From Sphingomonadaceae bacterium (GTDB lineage Bacteria; Pseudomonadota; Alphaproteobacteria; Sphingomonadales; Sphingomonadaceae): a stretch of 9,789 bases of DNA. Numbering within the stretch: position 1 is the stretch's first letter; each line of letters starts with the position of its first letter. The notes below the pieces were generated by a model. It was not told where the DNA came from, ran no database searches, and saw only the letters and a list, made by a program, of their open reading frames with translations. The stretch is from positions 1-9,789 of the forward strand of contig JACMKH010000175.1 in the NCBI GenBank assembly GCA_014380205.1, in the 5' to 3' direction. Made by a program: the position numbers and the translations under genes. Shown here piece after piece: positions 1 to 5,777 of the stretch.

Positions 1-148
1 CCGACGCGCTCCCCGTCGCGAGCGCCTTGGCCCCCGCCGCCTCGACCGCCCGCGCGCTCCCCGCATCCCAGATGTTGAACAGGGTGACGGGATCGCCGGG
101 CACGTGGAGCGCGTGGAAGGCGCGGGCGCAGGCTTGTTGGTCGGTCAT
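1..148 (-). CDS. Isocitrate lyase/PEP mutase-family protein, N-terminal 49 codons (partial)
   Basis: Reading the minus strand from an ATG at 148 gives 49 codons that run off the window start. A purine-rich AGGGAG ribosome site sits about seven bases upstream. The peptide begins MTDQQACARAFHALHVPGDP and continues with a stretch matching the N-terminus of the ICL/PEP mutase superfamily: FHALHVPGDP, then NIWDAGSARAVEAAG, then AKALATGSAS. In that family the WDAGSAR...GAKA segment forms the first strand and helix of the TIM barrel. Members cleave or rearrange C-C or C-P bonds of small 2-keto or 2-hydroxy acids, typically with Mg2+. The catalytic loop is outside the window, so the substrate cannot be stated. 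It lies 73 bp downstream of the response regulator on the same strand and could be read through from it. Family call fairly secure; specific function unknown. Confidence 0.75.
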   Translation of the reverse strand, partial: MTDQQACARAFHALHVPGDPVTLFNIWDAGSARAVEAAGAKALATGSAS

Positions 149-163
149 GGGGGTCTCCCTTCG

Positions 164-177
164 AGGCAAGCTTACCT
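164..177. repeat. Short imperfect palindrome between response regulator and downstream gene
   Basis: AGGCAAGCTTACCT is palindromic except for one C/T pair. It lies in the 73-bp gap between the response regulator stop and the next minus-strand ATG, just upstream of that gene's ribosome site. There is no T-run beside it, so it is not a convincing terminator. It could be an operator half-site pair or chance. Confidence 0.25.
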
Positions 178-221
178 GGCCCCGCCCGCGCGGTCGCCCC
201 GATTCTTGCGGTCAACAACGC

Positions 222-1022
222 CTAGTGAACGAACCGCGCCACCACGTCCCTGTAGCTCCGGCTCACCTTCACCTGCGCTCCCGAATCGAGCACGAGGAAG
301 CATTCGCCGTTGGTGTGCGGCTTGACCTGCTTGACGAGATCGAGGTTGACGATGGTCGAGCGATGGACACGCTGGAAGCGGCGCGGGTCGAGGCGTTTCT
401 CGAGGTCCTTCATCGTCTCGCGCAGGATCAGCGTGTTGTCGCCGGTGTAGATGCACATGTAATCGCCCGCCGCGTCGATCCGCTCGATCGAGTCGACGTC
501 GACGCGGAAGATCTGGCCGCGGTCCTTGATGTTGATCAGCCGCTCGTAGCGGCTCGCGGCGTGCTGGTCGTGCTCGGCGGCCATGTGCTCGGCGGCCTCG
601 GGCGCGACCTCGGAGAGCACCTCCTTGAGCCTCGCGATCTCCTCGCTGCTGCCCTTTTCGGCGAGCCGCTCGCGGACGCGCGCCATGGTGTCGGCGAGCC
701 GGTCGTCCTCGACGGGCTTCATCAGATAGTCCATCGCCTGCGCCTCGAACGCGCGGATCGCGTGATCCCCATAGGCGGTGACGAAGACGAACAGCGGCGG
801 CTCGATCTCCATCAGCCCCTGGACGACCGAGAAGCCATCGAAGCCGGGCATCTGGATGTCGAGAAAGACAAGGTCGGGCTTGTGCGTCTTGATCGAGCGG
901 ATCGCCTCGCGCCCGTTTGAGCAGGTGTCGACGATCTCGACGTCGTCATGCGGCTCGAGGCGAAGCTGGAGCCCCTGGATCGCGAGCGGCTCGTCGTCGA
1001 CGAGGATGGTGCGGATGGTCAT
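222..1022 (-). CDS. LytTR-family response regulator (LytR/AlgR type)
   Basis: This 266-residue protein is a cytoplasmic response regulator with a DNA-binding output domain. Residues 1-120 form a receiver domain: acidic pair D9-D10, phospho-acceptor D55 in DLVFLDIQMPG, T82 in FVTAYGD and K102 in YLMKP, all at canonical positions. A charged linker of about 40 residues leads to a LytTR domain (about 161-263). This has the typical IERIDAAGDY segment, the RETMKDLEKRLDPRRFQRVHRS stretch (here split as RETMKDLEKRLD and PRRFQRVHRS) and a C-terminal VSRSYRDVV. LytTR proteins bind direct-repeat sites with a beta-rich fold instead of a helix-turn-helix. Its ATG overlaps the kinase stop codon in an ATGA, so the two are translationally coupled and almost certainly form a cognate pair. 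The regulated genes cannot be read from the sequence. Length is normal for the family. Confidence 0.95.
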   Translation of the reverse strand: MTIRTILVDDEPLAIQGLQLRLEPHDDVEIVDTCSNGREAIRSIKTHKPDLVFLDIQMPGFDGFSVVQGLMEIEPPLFVFVTAYGDHAIRAFEAQAMDYLMKPVEDDRLADTMARVRERLAEKGSSEEIARLKEVLSEVAPEAAEHMAAEHDQHAASRYERLINIKDRGQIFRVDVDSIERIDAAGDYMCIYTGDNTLILRETMKDLEKRLDPRRFQRVHRSTIVNLDLVKQVKPHTNGECFLVLDSGAQVKVSRSYRDVVARFVH

Positions 1023-2116
1023 GCGGCCTCCTTGGCCTGTTCGAGTTCAAAGGGAATCTCGATCTCAACGCAGAAGCCCCCCGCTTCGTTCGATCCGGTC
1101 TCGAAACGATGATCCTCCCCGAATGCCTGGGCGAGCCGGTCCTGGATGTTGGCGAGCCCTACCCCGGTCGAGGCAATGCGCGGCGGCGTTCCCGCGTTCA
1201 AGCCGGGGCCGGTGTCCGACACGGTGATCCGAACGCGATTTCCGGCAGTCTGATGCGCGGCGACGGTAATCTCGGCGCCTTCCTCCTGCGGGGTCACCGC
1301 ATATTTGATCGCATTCTCGACCAGCGGCTGGAGCAGCAGCGAGGGCAGCCGCGCGCGCGCGACGCGCGGATCGATGTCGAAGCTGGGGCGGAGGCGGTCC
1401 TCGAAGCGCATCCGCTCGATCTCGAGATAGAGCTTCAGGGTTTCGACCTCCTGCGACAGCGGCACGCGCGCGGTCGGCTCGTTGGCGAGCGTGTAGCGCA
1501 GGAACGAGGAGAGCCGCGAGAGCATCGCATTGGCGCGCTCGGTTTGCTTCAGCAGCACGAGCGTCGAGATCGAATTGAGCGTGTTGAACAGGAAATGCGG
1601 GTTGAGCTGGTAGCGCAGCATCGCGAGCTGCGCGTTCGACGATTGCGTCTCGAGCCGCAGCAGCTGGTCGTTCTGCTCCTCGATCAACAGGTAGAAGTTG
1701 ATCCCGTAATAGAGCCCCGACCAGGCGAGCAGCAGGGTCACATCGAGCAGGATCGCGCCGAGGAACTGGAGCCCCGCGGGCATCTCGCCGCCGCGGAACA
1801 GCGCGGCGAACGCCCACACCTCGATGATCGAGAAGATCCCCGAGGCGACCGCGACGATCGCCACCGATCCGCCCCAGGTAACCTGCGGCCGGCGGGTGAT
1901 CAAATTGCGGTAGGCGACCGCCATCAGCAAGGTCAGGCAATAGCCCGTCGCGGTCGCGACCGCGGTCGGCAGGATGTAGAGCGGCCCCATGTTGTTGGCG
2001 ATGCCGCCGAGCGCGCGCAGGATGAAATAGCCCGACCACCCCGCCGACTGGAGCGTCCAGAAGGCGCGGTTCTTGTCCTCGAAGAAGGGTTTGCGGCGAA
2101 GCTCCTCGGGGGTCAT
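1019..2116 (-). CDS. LytS/YehU-type membrane sensor histidine kinase
   Basis: This 365-residue kinase is the presumed partner of the LytTR regulator that follows with a 4-bp overlap. The N-terminal half (about residues 25-145) holds roughly four hydrophobic membrane segments with no large periplasmic sensor domain. A short linker rich in Gln/Glu (about 146-165) connects to the His_kinase core (PF06580-type), whose signature YQLNPHFLFNTLNSIS carries the phospho-accepting H174. The ATP-binding domain shows the N box in LLLQPLVENAIKYAV (N268), the G1 motif DTGPGL (D301) and the G2 motif STGVGLANIQDRL. This is the architecture of LytS/YpdA/BtsS-like kinases, which sense a small molecule or membrane state with their transmembrane part. 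No stimulus can be inferred. The ATG at 2116 is the first in frame; the ribosome site upstream is weak. Confidence 0.94.
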   Translation of the reverse strand: MTPEELRRKPFFEDKNRAFWTLQSAGWSGYFILRALGGIANNMGPLYILPTAVATATGYCLTLLMAVAYRNLITRRPQVTWGGSVAIVAVASGIFSIIEVWAFAALFRGGEMPAGLQFLGAILLDVTLLLAWSGLYYGINFYLLIEEQNDQLLRLETQSSNAQLAMLRYQLNPHFLFNTLNSISTLVLLKQTERANAMLSRLSSFLRYTLANEPTARVPLSQEVETLKLYLEIERMRFEDRLRPSFDIDPRVARARLPSLLLQPLVENAIKYAVTPQEEGAEITVAAHQTAGNRVRITVSDTGPGLNAGTPPRIASTGVGLANIQDRLAQAFGEDHRFETGSNEAGGFCVEIEIPFELEQAKEAA

Positions 2117-2167
2117 GCGCCGTTTCTAGCCGCTTTCCCGCCGCGCGAGAAGCGGGGCGGGGCGCGG

Positions 2168-2198
2168 CGGTGTTCGGCATCATCTGGTTGTGGCGCGA
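2168..2198 (+). pseudogene. Relic fragment of a DUF3147-type gene
   Basis: Thirty-one bases here match 5542-5572 inside the intact DUF3147 gene at 27 of 31 positions, in the same orientation. The reading frame is preserved: the fragment encodes VFGIIWLWRE where the intact gene encodes VLGMIWLWRD, the most characteristic motif of that protein. Similarity fades on both sides. It lies in the 92-bp gap between the histidine kinase start and the DUF4396 stop, so it is not part of any present gene. I read it as a degraded piece of a second DUF3147 gene. A chance match is less likely because differences fall where the amino acid changes conservatively, but the piece is short. Confidence 0.5.
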
Positions 2199-2208
2199 AC
2201 TCGCCGGC

Positions 2209-2709
2209 TCAATGGCATGCCTTGAGATCGCGCTTGATCAGCCAGTAGTTGACCGGCCAAGCGGCAAGGAAGCCGGCTGGGATCGCGAAAAGCAATCCGC
2301 GAACGAACATCCAGGAGAAAACCGAACCTGCGCTCATGCCGCCCATCTGATAATCCACGAAGTTCATTACGATCTCCATCACCCCGATCGAGAGCACCTC
2401 GCCGATCCAGATGATGCGCAGGGCGTCGATGAAGCCAATGCCACGGCTTCGCATGACCGGAATGAGGCCGAGCGTCATGCCCGTGGCGTAGGCGAGCAAG
2501 GTCGCAAGCGCGATCGTCGGCCAAATCCCCAGGCCGAGGCTGACCCCAATCGCCAGCCCCACCGTCTCGCCGATTACGCAGCCGGTAAGGCAGTGGAGCG
2601 TCGCCTGGGCCGAGACGATCAACGGATGGGCTGACCCACCGCCGTGATGGACGTGCGTGTCGGTGTCTGCACAATTCGTTGGCGCGTCCTCCGAGGCGAG
2701 ATCGTGCAT
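2209..2709 (-). CDS. DUF4396 integral membrane protein, divergent from csoR
   Basis: This 166-residue protein matches the DUF4396 family, whose biochemical role is not established. The N-terminus is hydrophilic and metal-ligand rich (C13, H19, H21, H22, H28). The family hallmark ATLHCLTGCVIGE follows, with H39, C40 and C44 at the mouth of the first membrane helix. Four hydrophobic segments are visible at roughly 37-58, 62-84, 96-117 and 133-155; the C-terminus ends KACH. A good AGGAG site lies nine bases before the ATG at 2709. The gene is divergent from csoR across 82 bp containing two CsoR-type operators, the nearer one only 14 bp upstream of the ATG, so it is probably copper-induced. His/Cys placement and context suggest copper handling in the inner membrane; this is inference. 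Confidence 0.85.
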   Translation of the reverse strand: MHDLASEDAPTNCADTDTHVHHGGGSAHPLIVSAQATLHCLTGCVIGETVGLAIGVSLGLGIWPTIALATLLAYATGMTLGLIPVMRSRGIGFIDALRIIWIGEVLSIGVMEIVMNFVDYQMGGMSAGSVFSWMFVRGLLFAIPAGFLAAWPVNYWLIKRDLKACH

Positions 2710-2723
2710 CGAATTTTTCTCCT

Positions 2724-2740
2724 ATACCCTGGGCGGGTAT
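2724..2740. promoter_or_regulatory. Putative CsoR operator 1 (DUF4396 side)
   Basis: ATACCCTGGGCGGGTAT is a perfect inverted repeat: six-base arms ATACCC and GGGTAT around TGGGC. AT-flanked C-run/G-run palindromes of this kind (TACCC...GGGTA) are the known operator style of copper-sensing CsoR repressors. It sits just upstream of the AGGAG site of the DUF4396 gene, where a bound repressor would block transcription toward that gene. The assignment rests on pattern and on the adjacent csoR. Confidence 0.7.
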
Positions 2741-2741
2741 C

Positions 2742-2770
2742 TTGACATATACCCCCATGGGGCATATTGC
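2742..2770 (+). promoter_or_regulatory. Putative csoR-operon promoter
   Basis: A consensus -35 hexamer TTGACA (2742-2747) is followed after 17 bp by TATTGC (2765-2770), a weaker -10 candidate. Transcription would begin close to 2777, leaving a leader of about 15 bases with a GGGAG ribosome site before the csoR ATG at 2792. The spacer is almost filled by the second operator-like palindrome, so a repressor bound there would exclude RNA polymerase. The -35 is convincing; the -10 is approximate. Confidence 0.6.
2747..2767. promoter_or_regulatory. Putative CsoR operator 2 (in the csoR promoter spacer)
   Basis: Nine-base arms ATATACCCC and GGGGCATAT surround CAT, with one mismatched pair. This is the C-run/G-run palindrome style of CsoR sites. 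It occupies the space between the -35 and -10 elements of the csoR promoter, the classical position for autorepression. Facing the other way it would also cover a possible minus-strand promoter (TTGCAA at 2767-2772), so one site could control both directions. Confidence 0.65.
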
Positions 2771-2791
2771 AATCCTCGCGGGAGTCGAAAG

Positions 2792-3067
2792 ATGAAGCGA
2801 GAGAACAAGACCAAGCTACGCAACCGCCTGAGCCGGATCGAGGGACAAGTGCGCGGGATCGGCCGGATGGTAGACGAGGAGCGCTATTGCATCGACGTGT
2901 TGACCCAGCTGCAGGCGGTTCGCGCCGCGCTGTCGCGTGTCGAGACCGAGATGCTCAAGGATCATCTCGGCCATTGCATTGAAGCCGCGATAACCGGGGG
3001 CGACGCCGCCGAGCAGCGGCAAAAAGCGGGCGAGCTCATCGAACTGCTGGAACGGAGCGCGAAATGA
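2792..3067 (+). CDS. csoR: CsoR-family copper-sensing transcriptional repressor
   Basis: This 91-residue all-helical protein belongs to the CsoR/RcnR/FrmR family of metal- or aldehyde-sensing repressors (DUF156). The start at 2792 is chosen because a GGGAG site lies seven bases upstream and the protein then begins at the family position (MKRENKTKLRNRLSRIEGQV). The DNA-contact helix RLSRIEGQVRGIGRM is present. Ligands C33, H58 and C62 have the spacing of the Cu(I) trio of Mycobacterium tuberculosis CsoR (C36, H61, C65), and Y32 precedes the first Cys as there. That argues for copper rather than nickel/cobalt (RcnR), formaldehyde (FrmR) or persulfide (CstR, which lacks the His). Two operator-like palindromes precede it, indicating autoregulation. 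Its stop overlaps the next start (ATGA), so it heads an operon of exported and membrane proteins. Confidence 0.9.
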   Translation: MKRENKTKLRNRLSRIEGQVRGIGRMVDEERYCIDVLTQLQAVRAALSRVETEMLKDHLGHCIEAAITGGDAAEQRQKAGELIELLERSAK

Positions 3068-4494
3068 GGCCTGCCATGTTCCTGACTTGCGCGCTTGCTC
3101 TCGCATCCAGCCCGGCGATCGCGCAACATGACGGTCACGCGCCGCCAGTCCCTCCGACCGATCATTCGGCGCACCAGATGCCCGCCGAACCGGCTGCTGG
3201 AACGGACATGGAGCACGACGCCGATTCCACGCCGGAAGCCGAGACCGATCACTCCCAACATCAGACGCCCGCCGAACCGACGGTCGATCACGGCGCACAC
3301 GCCATGCCGGAGGGCGAAGACACGCCGCCCGAGCACGACATGACGGGCGCGCTCGGCGCCTATCCATTGAGCCGCGAAGCCTCGGGCACCGCGTGGCAGC
3401 CCGACGCCTCGCGCCACGGAGGGCTCCATGCCTCGGCGGGCGAGTGGATGCTCATGGGCCATCTCGCGCTCAGCGCGGTCTACGATTGGCAGCAGGGGCC
3501 GCGCGGCGACGAGATGGGTTTCGTCGCGGGCATGGCGATGGGAATGGCGCGGCGGGAGTTGGGCAACGGAACGCTGCAATTTCGGGCGATGCTGAGCCCC
3601 GATCCGCTGATGGGCAAGCGCGGCTATCCGCTGCACCTCGCTTCGGGGGAGACCGCCGACGGCGTGAGCCCGCTCGTCGATCGCCAACATCCTCACGATC
3701 TCTTCATGGAACTGTCCGCCAGCTACAGCCTGCGGCTGGGCGGCGATGCGAGCGCATTCGTCTATGCGGGTCTGCCCGGCGAGCCCGCCTTCGGCCCGCC
3801 CGCCTTCATGCACCGCATGTCGATCCTCGACAGCCCCGAAGCACCGATCACACACCATTGGCTCGACTCGACGCACATCACGTTCGGCGTGGTCACGGCC
3901 GGGGTAATCGCGGGTGACTTCAAGCTCGAGGCCTCGCGCTTCAACGGGCGCGAGCCCGATGAGCATCGCTACGACATCGAAACGGGACCGCTCGATTCCA
4001 CGGCCGTGCGCGTCGCCTGGAATCCGACGCCCCACCTCTCTCTGCAAGCGAGCTGGGCGCGGCTGATCAGCCCCGAGCAGCTCGCTCCGGACGAGAATTC
4101 GACGCGCTGGTCCGCGAGCGCGATATACACGCGGCCGGTCGGCGAAGACGGCTGGTGGTCGACAACGCTCGCCTGGGGGCGCCGCTCGGGCGATCACGAA
4201 CAATTCGACGCATTCGCGCTGGAGAGCGCCGTGGGGCTTGGCTTATGGACGATGTTCGGCCGGGCTGAGCTTACCGAGAACAACGAGCTGCTGAGCAGCG
4301 ACGGTCATCACGGTCCAACCTTTCGCGTCGGCAAAGTTTCGCTCGGCGCGATCCGCGACTTCGAGGTCGCGGAGCAAGTCCGGCTGGGGATCGGCGCGCT
4401 TTACGGCCGGAACTTCGTGCCGCGCACGCTTGAGCCGCTGTACGCGGGCGATCCAGCGGGCGCGATGGCGTTTGTGCGATTGCGAATCGAATAG
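3064..4494 (+). CDS. His/Met-rich exported protein of copper-resistance loci, predicted outer-membrane beta-barrel
   Basis: A 476-residue secreted protein, translationally coupled to csoR. Residues 1-20 are a Sec signal peptide ending AIA before Q21; the ATG at 3064 is preferred over M5 because it supplies the positive n-region and has a GGAGCG site. Residues 22-93 are low-complexity and ligand-rich, with ten His and four Met. They include two near-identical units TDHSAHQMPAEP (32-43) and TDHSQHQTPAEP (61-72), then VDHGAHAMPEG (74-84). Such His/Met strings bind copper in CopB/PcoB-type proteins. The remaining about 380 residues alternate short amphipathic strands and turns as in a beta-barrel, with conserved-looking segments QHPHDLFME (208-216) and THHWLDSTHITFG (263-275). 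It does not end in the usual aromatic residue (ends RLRIE). I recognise it as a copper-locus protein, but it is not the CopB family itself and has no gene name. Confidence 0.75.
   Translation: MRPAMFLTCALALASSPAIAQHDGHAPPVPPTDHSAHQMPAEPAAGTDMEHDADSTPEAETDHSQHQTPAEPTVDHGAHAMPEGEDTPPEHDMTGALGAYPLSREASGTAWQPDASRHGGLHASAGEWMLMGHLALSAVYDWQQGPRGDEMGFVAGMAMGMARRELGNGTLQFRAMLSPDPLMGKRGYPLHLASGETADGVSPLVDRQHPHDLFMELSASYSLRLGGDASAFVYAGLPGEPAFGPPAFMHRMSILDSPEAPITHHWLDSTHITFGVVTAGVIAGDFKLEASRFNGREPDEHRYDIETGPLDSTAVRVAWNPTPHLSLQASWARLISPEQLAPDENSTRWSASAIYTRPVGEDGWWSTTLAWGRRSGDHEQFDAFALESAVGLGLWTMFGRAELTENNELLSSDGHHGPTFRVGKVSLGAIRDFEVAEQVRLGIGALYGRNFVPRTLEPLYAGDPAGAMAFVRLRIE
3157..3315 (+). repeat. Degenerate coding repeats for metal-binding DHSxHQxPAEP units
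   Basis: Within the exported protein gene, codons 32-43 and 61-72 encode almost the same twelve-residue unit, and codons 74-84 a third diverged copy (VDHGAHAMPEG). The DNA copies share the string GCCCGCCGAACCG. Each unit adds two His and most add a Met. The pattern looks like internal duplication expanding a copper-binding tail. Confidence 0.7.
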
Positions 4495-4616
4495 CCTTGC
4501 TGCGACCGATTGGCCAATTTCGGCCAGTCTCGGGTAGTGCCTTGAGCCCAAAGGGCTGGCGTGAGACGGGTTTCGGGATTATCAATCTGCGCACCGGGGG
4601 ACAAAGGAGGGCCGCC
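4495..4616 (+). other. Operon-internal spacer with small hairpins
   Basis: The 122 bp between the exported protein and the cupredoxin are the longest gap in the operon. TGGCC (4511-4515) and GGCCA (4522-4526) can pair around AATTTC, and AGCCC/GGGCT can pair around AAA near 4545-4557. Neither is followed by a T-run, so I do not call a terminator. I see no convincing promoter or CsoR-type palindrome. The spacer may simply hold an mRNA processing or stability element. Confidence 0.3.
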
Positions 4617-4991
4617 ATGCGCGCATTGATCCTGCTGCCACTGATCCTTTCTGCATCCGCAACGGCGACGGCTCAAGGCGGTCGCGCCCAAACGGTGGAG
4701 GTTCAGCTTTCCAGCTTCGACTTCACGCCGGACACGATCCAGCTACATGCGGGGCAGCCGACGGTGCTGCACCTCGTCAACAACGGAAATGGGGGTCACA
4801 ATTTCTCGGCGCCCGACTTCTTCGCCGCCGCGACCGACGTATCCGGCCCTGTCCGGGAAGGGACCATTGAGGTGCCCGGCCACCAAACCGTCGACGTGCG
4901 CCTGACGCCAGCTTCCGGCACCTATCGTTTGCGCTGCACGCACACGCTTCACACCACCTTCGGGATGAGCGGCGAGATCGTCGTCCACTAG
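4617..4991 (+). CDS. Periplasmic cupredoxin (blue-copper-type protein)
   Basis: A 124-residue exported protein. The ATG at 4617 is chosen because AAAGGAGG ends six bases before it and because the protein then starts with a clean signal peptide (MRALILLPLILSASATATAQ). In-frame codons further upstream lack both. The mature part is one cupredoxin domain. The four expected type-1 copper ligands are visible: H61 in GGHNFSAP, then C107, H112 and M117 in RCTHTLHTTFGM. The C-x4-H-x4-M spacing resembles rusticyanin and auracyanin rather than plastocyanin (C-x2-H-x4-M). H109 is an extra nearby His. Such proteins carry electrons or bind copper in the periplasm. Its place behind csoR favours copper binding or delivery. 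The next gene starts nine bases after its stop. Confidence 0.88.
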   Translation: MRALILLPLILSASATATAQGGRAQTVEVQLSSFDFTPDTIQLHAGQPTVLHLVNNGNGGHNFSAPDFFAAATDVSGPVREGTIEVPGHQTVDVRLTPASGTYRLRCTHTLHTTFGMSGEIVVH

Positions 4992-5000
4992 TGTGAGGGG

Positions 5001-5381
5001 ATGAAAGCATTTCGCGACGCGGCGGCATTGGCGCGGCGCGTAAGGCGTGATGTGGTGGCGCTCTGGATCGCCGCGCGCGATCCACGCGTCCCTTGGTATG
5101 CCAAGGCGCTGGCAGGGGCCGTGGCGGCTTATGCATTAAGCCCCATTGACCTGATCCCCGATTTCATTCCGGTGCTCGGCTATCTGGACGATCTTGTGAT
5201 CGTGCCGGTCGGACTCGCTCTGGCCATCCGCCTGATCCCCGGCGCGTTGATGGCGGAGTTTCGCCAAACGGCTAATGAGCGATCCTCGCGACCTGTCAGC
5301 CGCTATGCGGCGGCGATCATCGTCGTTATCTGGATCGCAGGCAGCGTGGTTCTGGCGCTTTGGCTATGGTCGCTAAGTTGA
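5001..5381 (+). CDS. DUF1232 (YkvA-family) membrane protein
   Basis: A 126-residue protein of the YkvA/DUF1232 family, whose molecular function is unknown. After a basic amphipathic N-terminus (about 1-27), WYAKALAGAVAAYA leads into the family signature SPIDLIPDFIPVLGYLDDL (47-65) and a hydrophobic stretch to about 80. A second membrane helix lies near the C-terminus (about 102-124). The ATG at 5001 has a GTGAGGGG sequence immediately upstream; spacing is tight but there is no better start. It follows the cupredoxin by nine bases and is therefore very likely cotranscribed with it. Any link to copper is from position only. Confidence 0.85.
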   Translation: MKAFRDAAALARRVRRDVVALWIAARDPRVPWYAKALAGAVAAYALSPIDLIPDFIPVLGYLDDLVIVPVGLALAIRLIPGALMAEFRQTANERSSRPVSRYAAAIIVVIWIAGSVVLALWLWSLS

Positions 5382-5426
5382 ACTGAGACACTACCCGGTC
5401 ACGGCCCCATTTCATGGGTGGAACGG

Positions 5427-5777
5427 ATGCTCTATCTAATCATCAAGGCGGTTCTTTCGGCCATCATCATCGTCGCGGTCGCCGAGATCGCGAAGCGGAG
5501 TCCCGGGCTGGGCGCGCTGGTCGCATCCCTTCCGCTGATCTCGGTTCTCGGCATGATATGGTTGTGGCGCGATACCGGCGACCCGACGCGCATGGCGGCG
5601 CACGCCGAGGCGACATTCTGGTTCGTGCTCCCCTCGCTGCCGATGTTCCTCTTGATTCCGGGGCTGTTGCGCGCGGGGTGGTCGTTTTGGACGGCGCTGG
5701 CGGCCGGCTGTGTCCTGACGGTGGCGCTCTATCTCGCCATGACGACGATCGGGCCGCGGTTTGGGTTGCGGCTCTAG
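5427..5777 (+). CDS. DUF3147 family small integral membrane protein
   Basis: A 116-residue very hydrophobic protein matching the DUF3147 family (function unknown). It begins MLYLIIKAVLSAIIIVAVAE, then IAKRSPGLGALVASLPLISV, then the family motif LGMIWLWRDTGDP (41-53), AEATFWFVLPSLPMFLLIP (60-78) and a last helix at about 87-106. Four membrane segments are likely. I chose the ATG at 5427; a GTG at 5418 in the same frame would add three residues and cannot be excluded. It starts 45 bp after the DUF1232 gene and is the last gene of the csoR operon. Its stop codon is directly followed by the stop codon of the convergent small Cys-rich gene. A 31-bp piece of this gene is duplicated at 2168-2198. 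Confidence 0.85.
   Translation: MLYLIIKAVLSAIIIVAVAEIAKRSPGLGALVASLPLISVLGMIWLWRDTGDPTRMAAHAEATFWFVLPSLPMFLLIPGLLRAGWSFWTALAAGCVLTVALYLAMTTIGPRFGLRL

Noticed and set aside
2130..2155. CCGCTT/AAGCGG inverted repeat upstream of the kinase as a terminator
   Set aside because: Fourteen-base loop, competing pairings in a G/C run and no T-tract.
917..2248. Long open frame on the plus strand opposite the histidine kinase
   Set aside because: It is Arg/Glu/Gly-rich, has no recognisable domain and is the mirror of a clearly coding kinase; high GC opens the antisense frame.
2962..4203. 413-codon minus-strand frame opposite the exported copper protein
   Set aside because: The plus strand has a signal peptide, ribosome site and conserved motifs; the antisense product has no domain and is Arg/Gly-rich.
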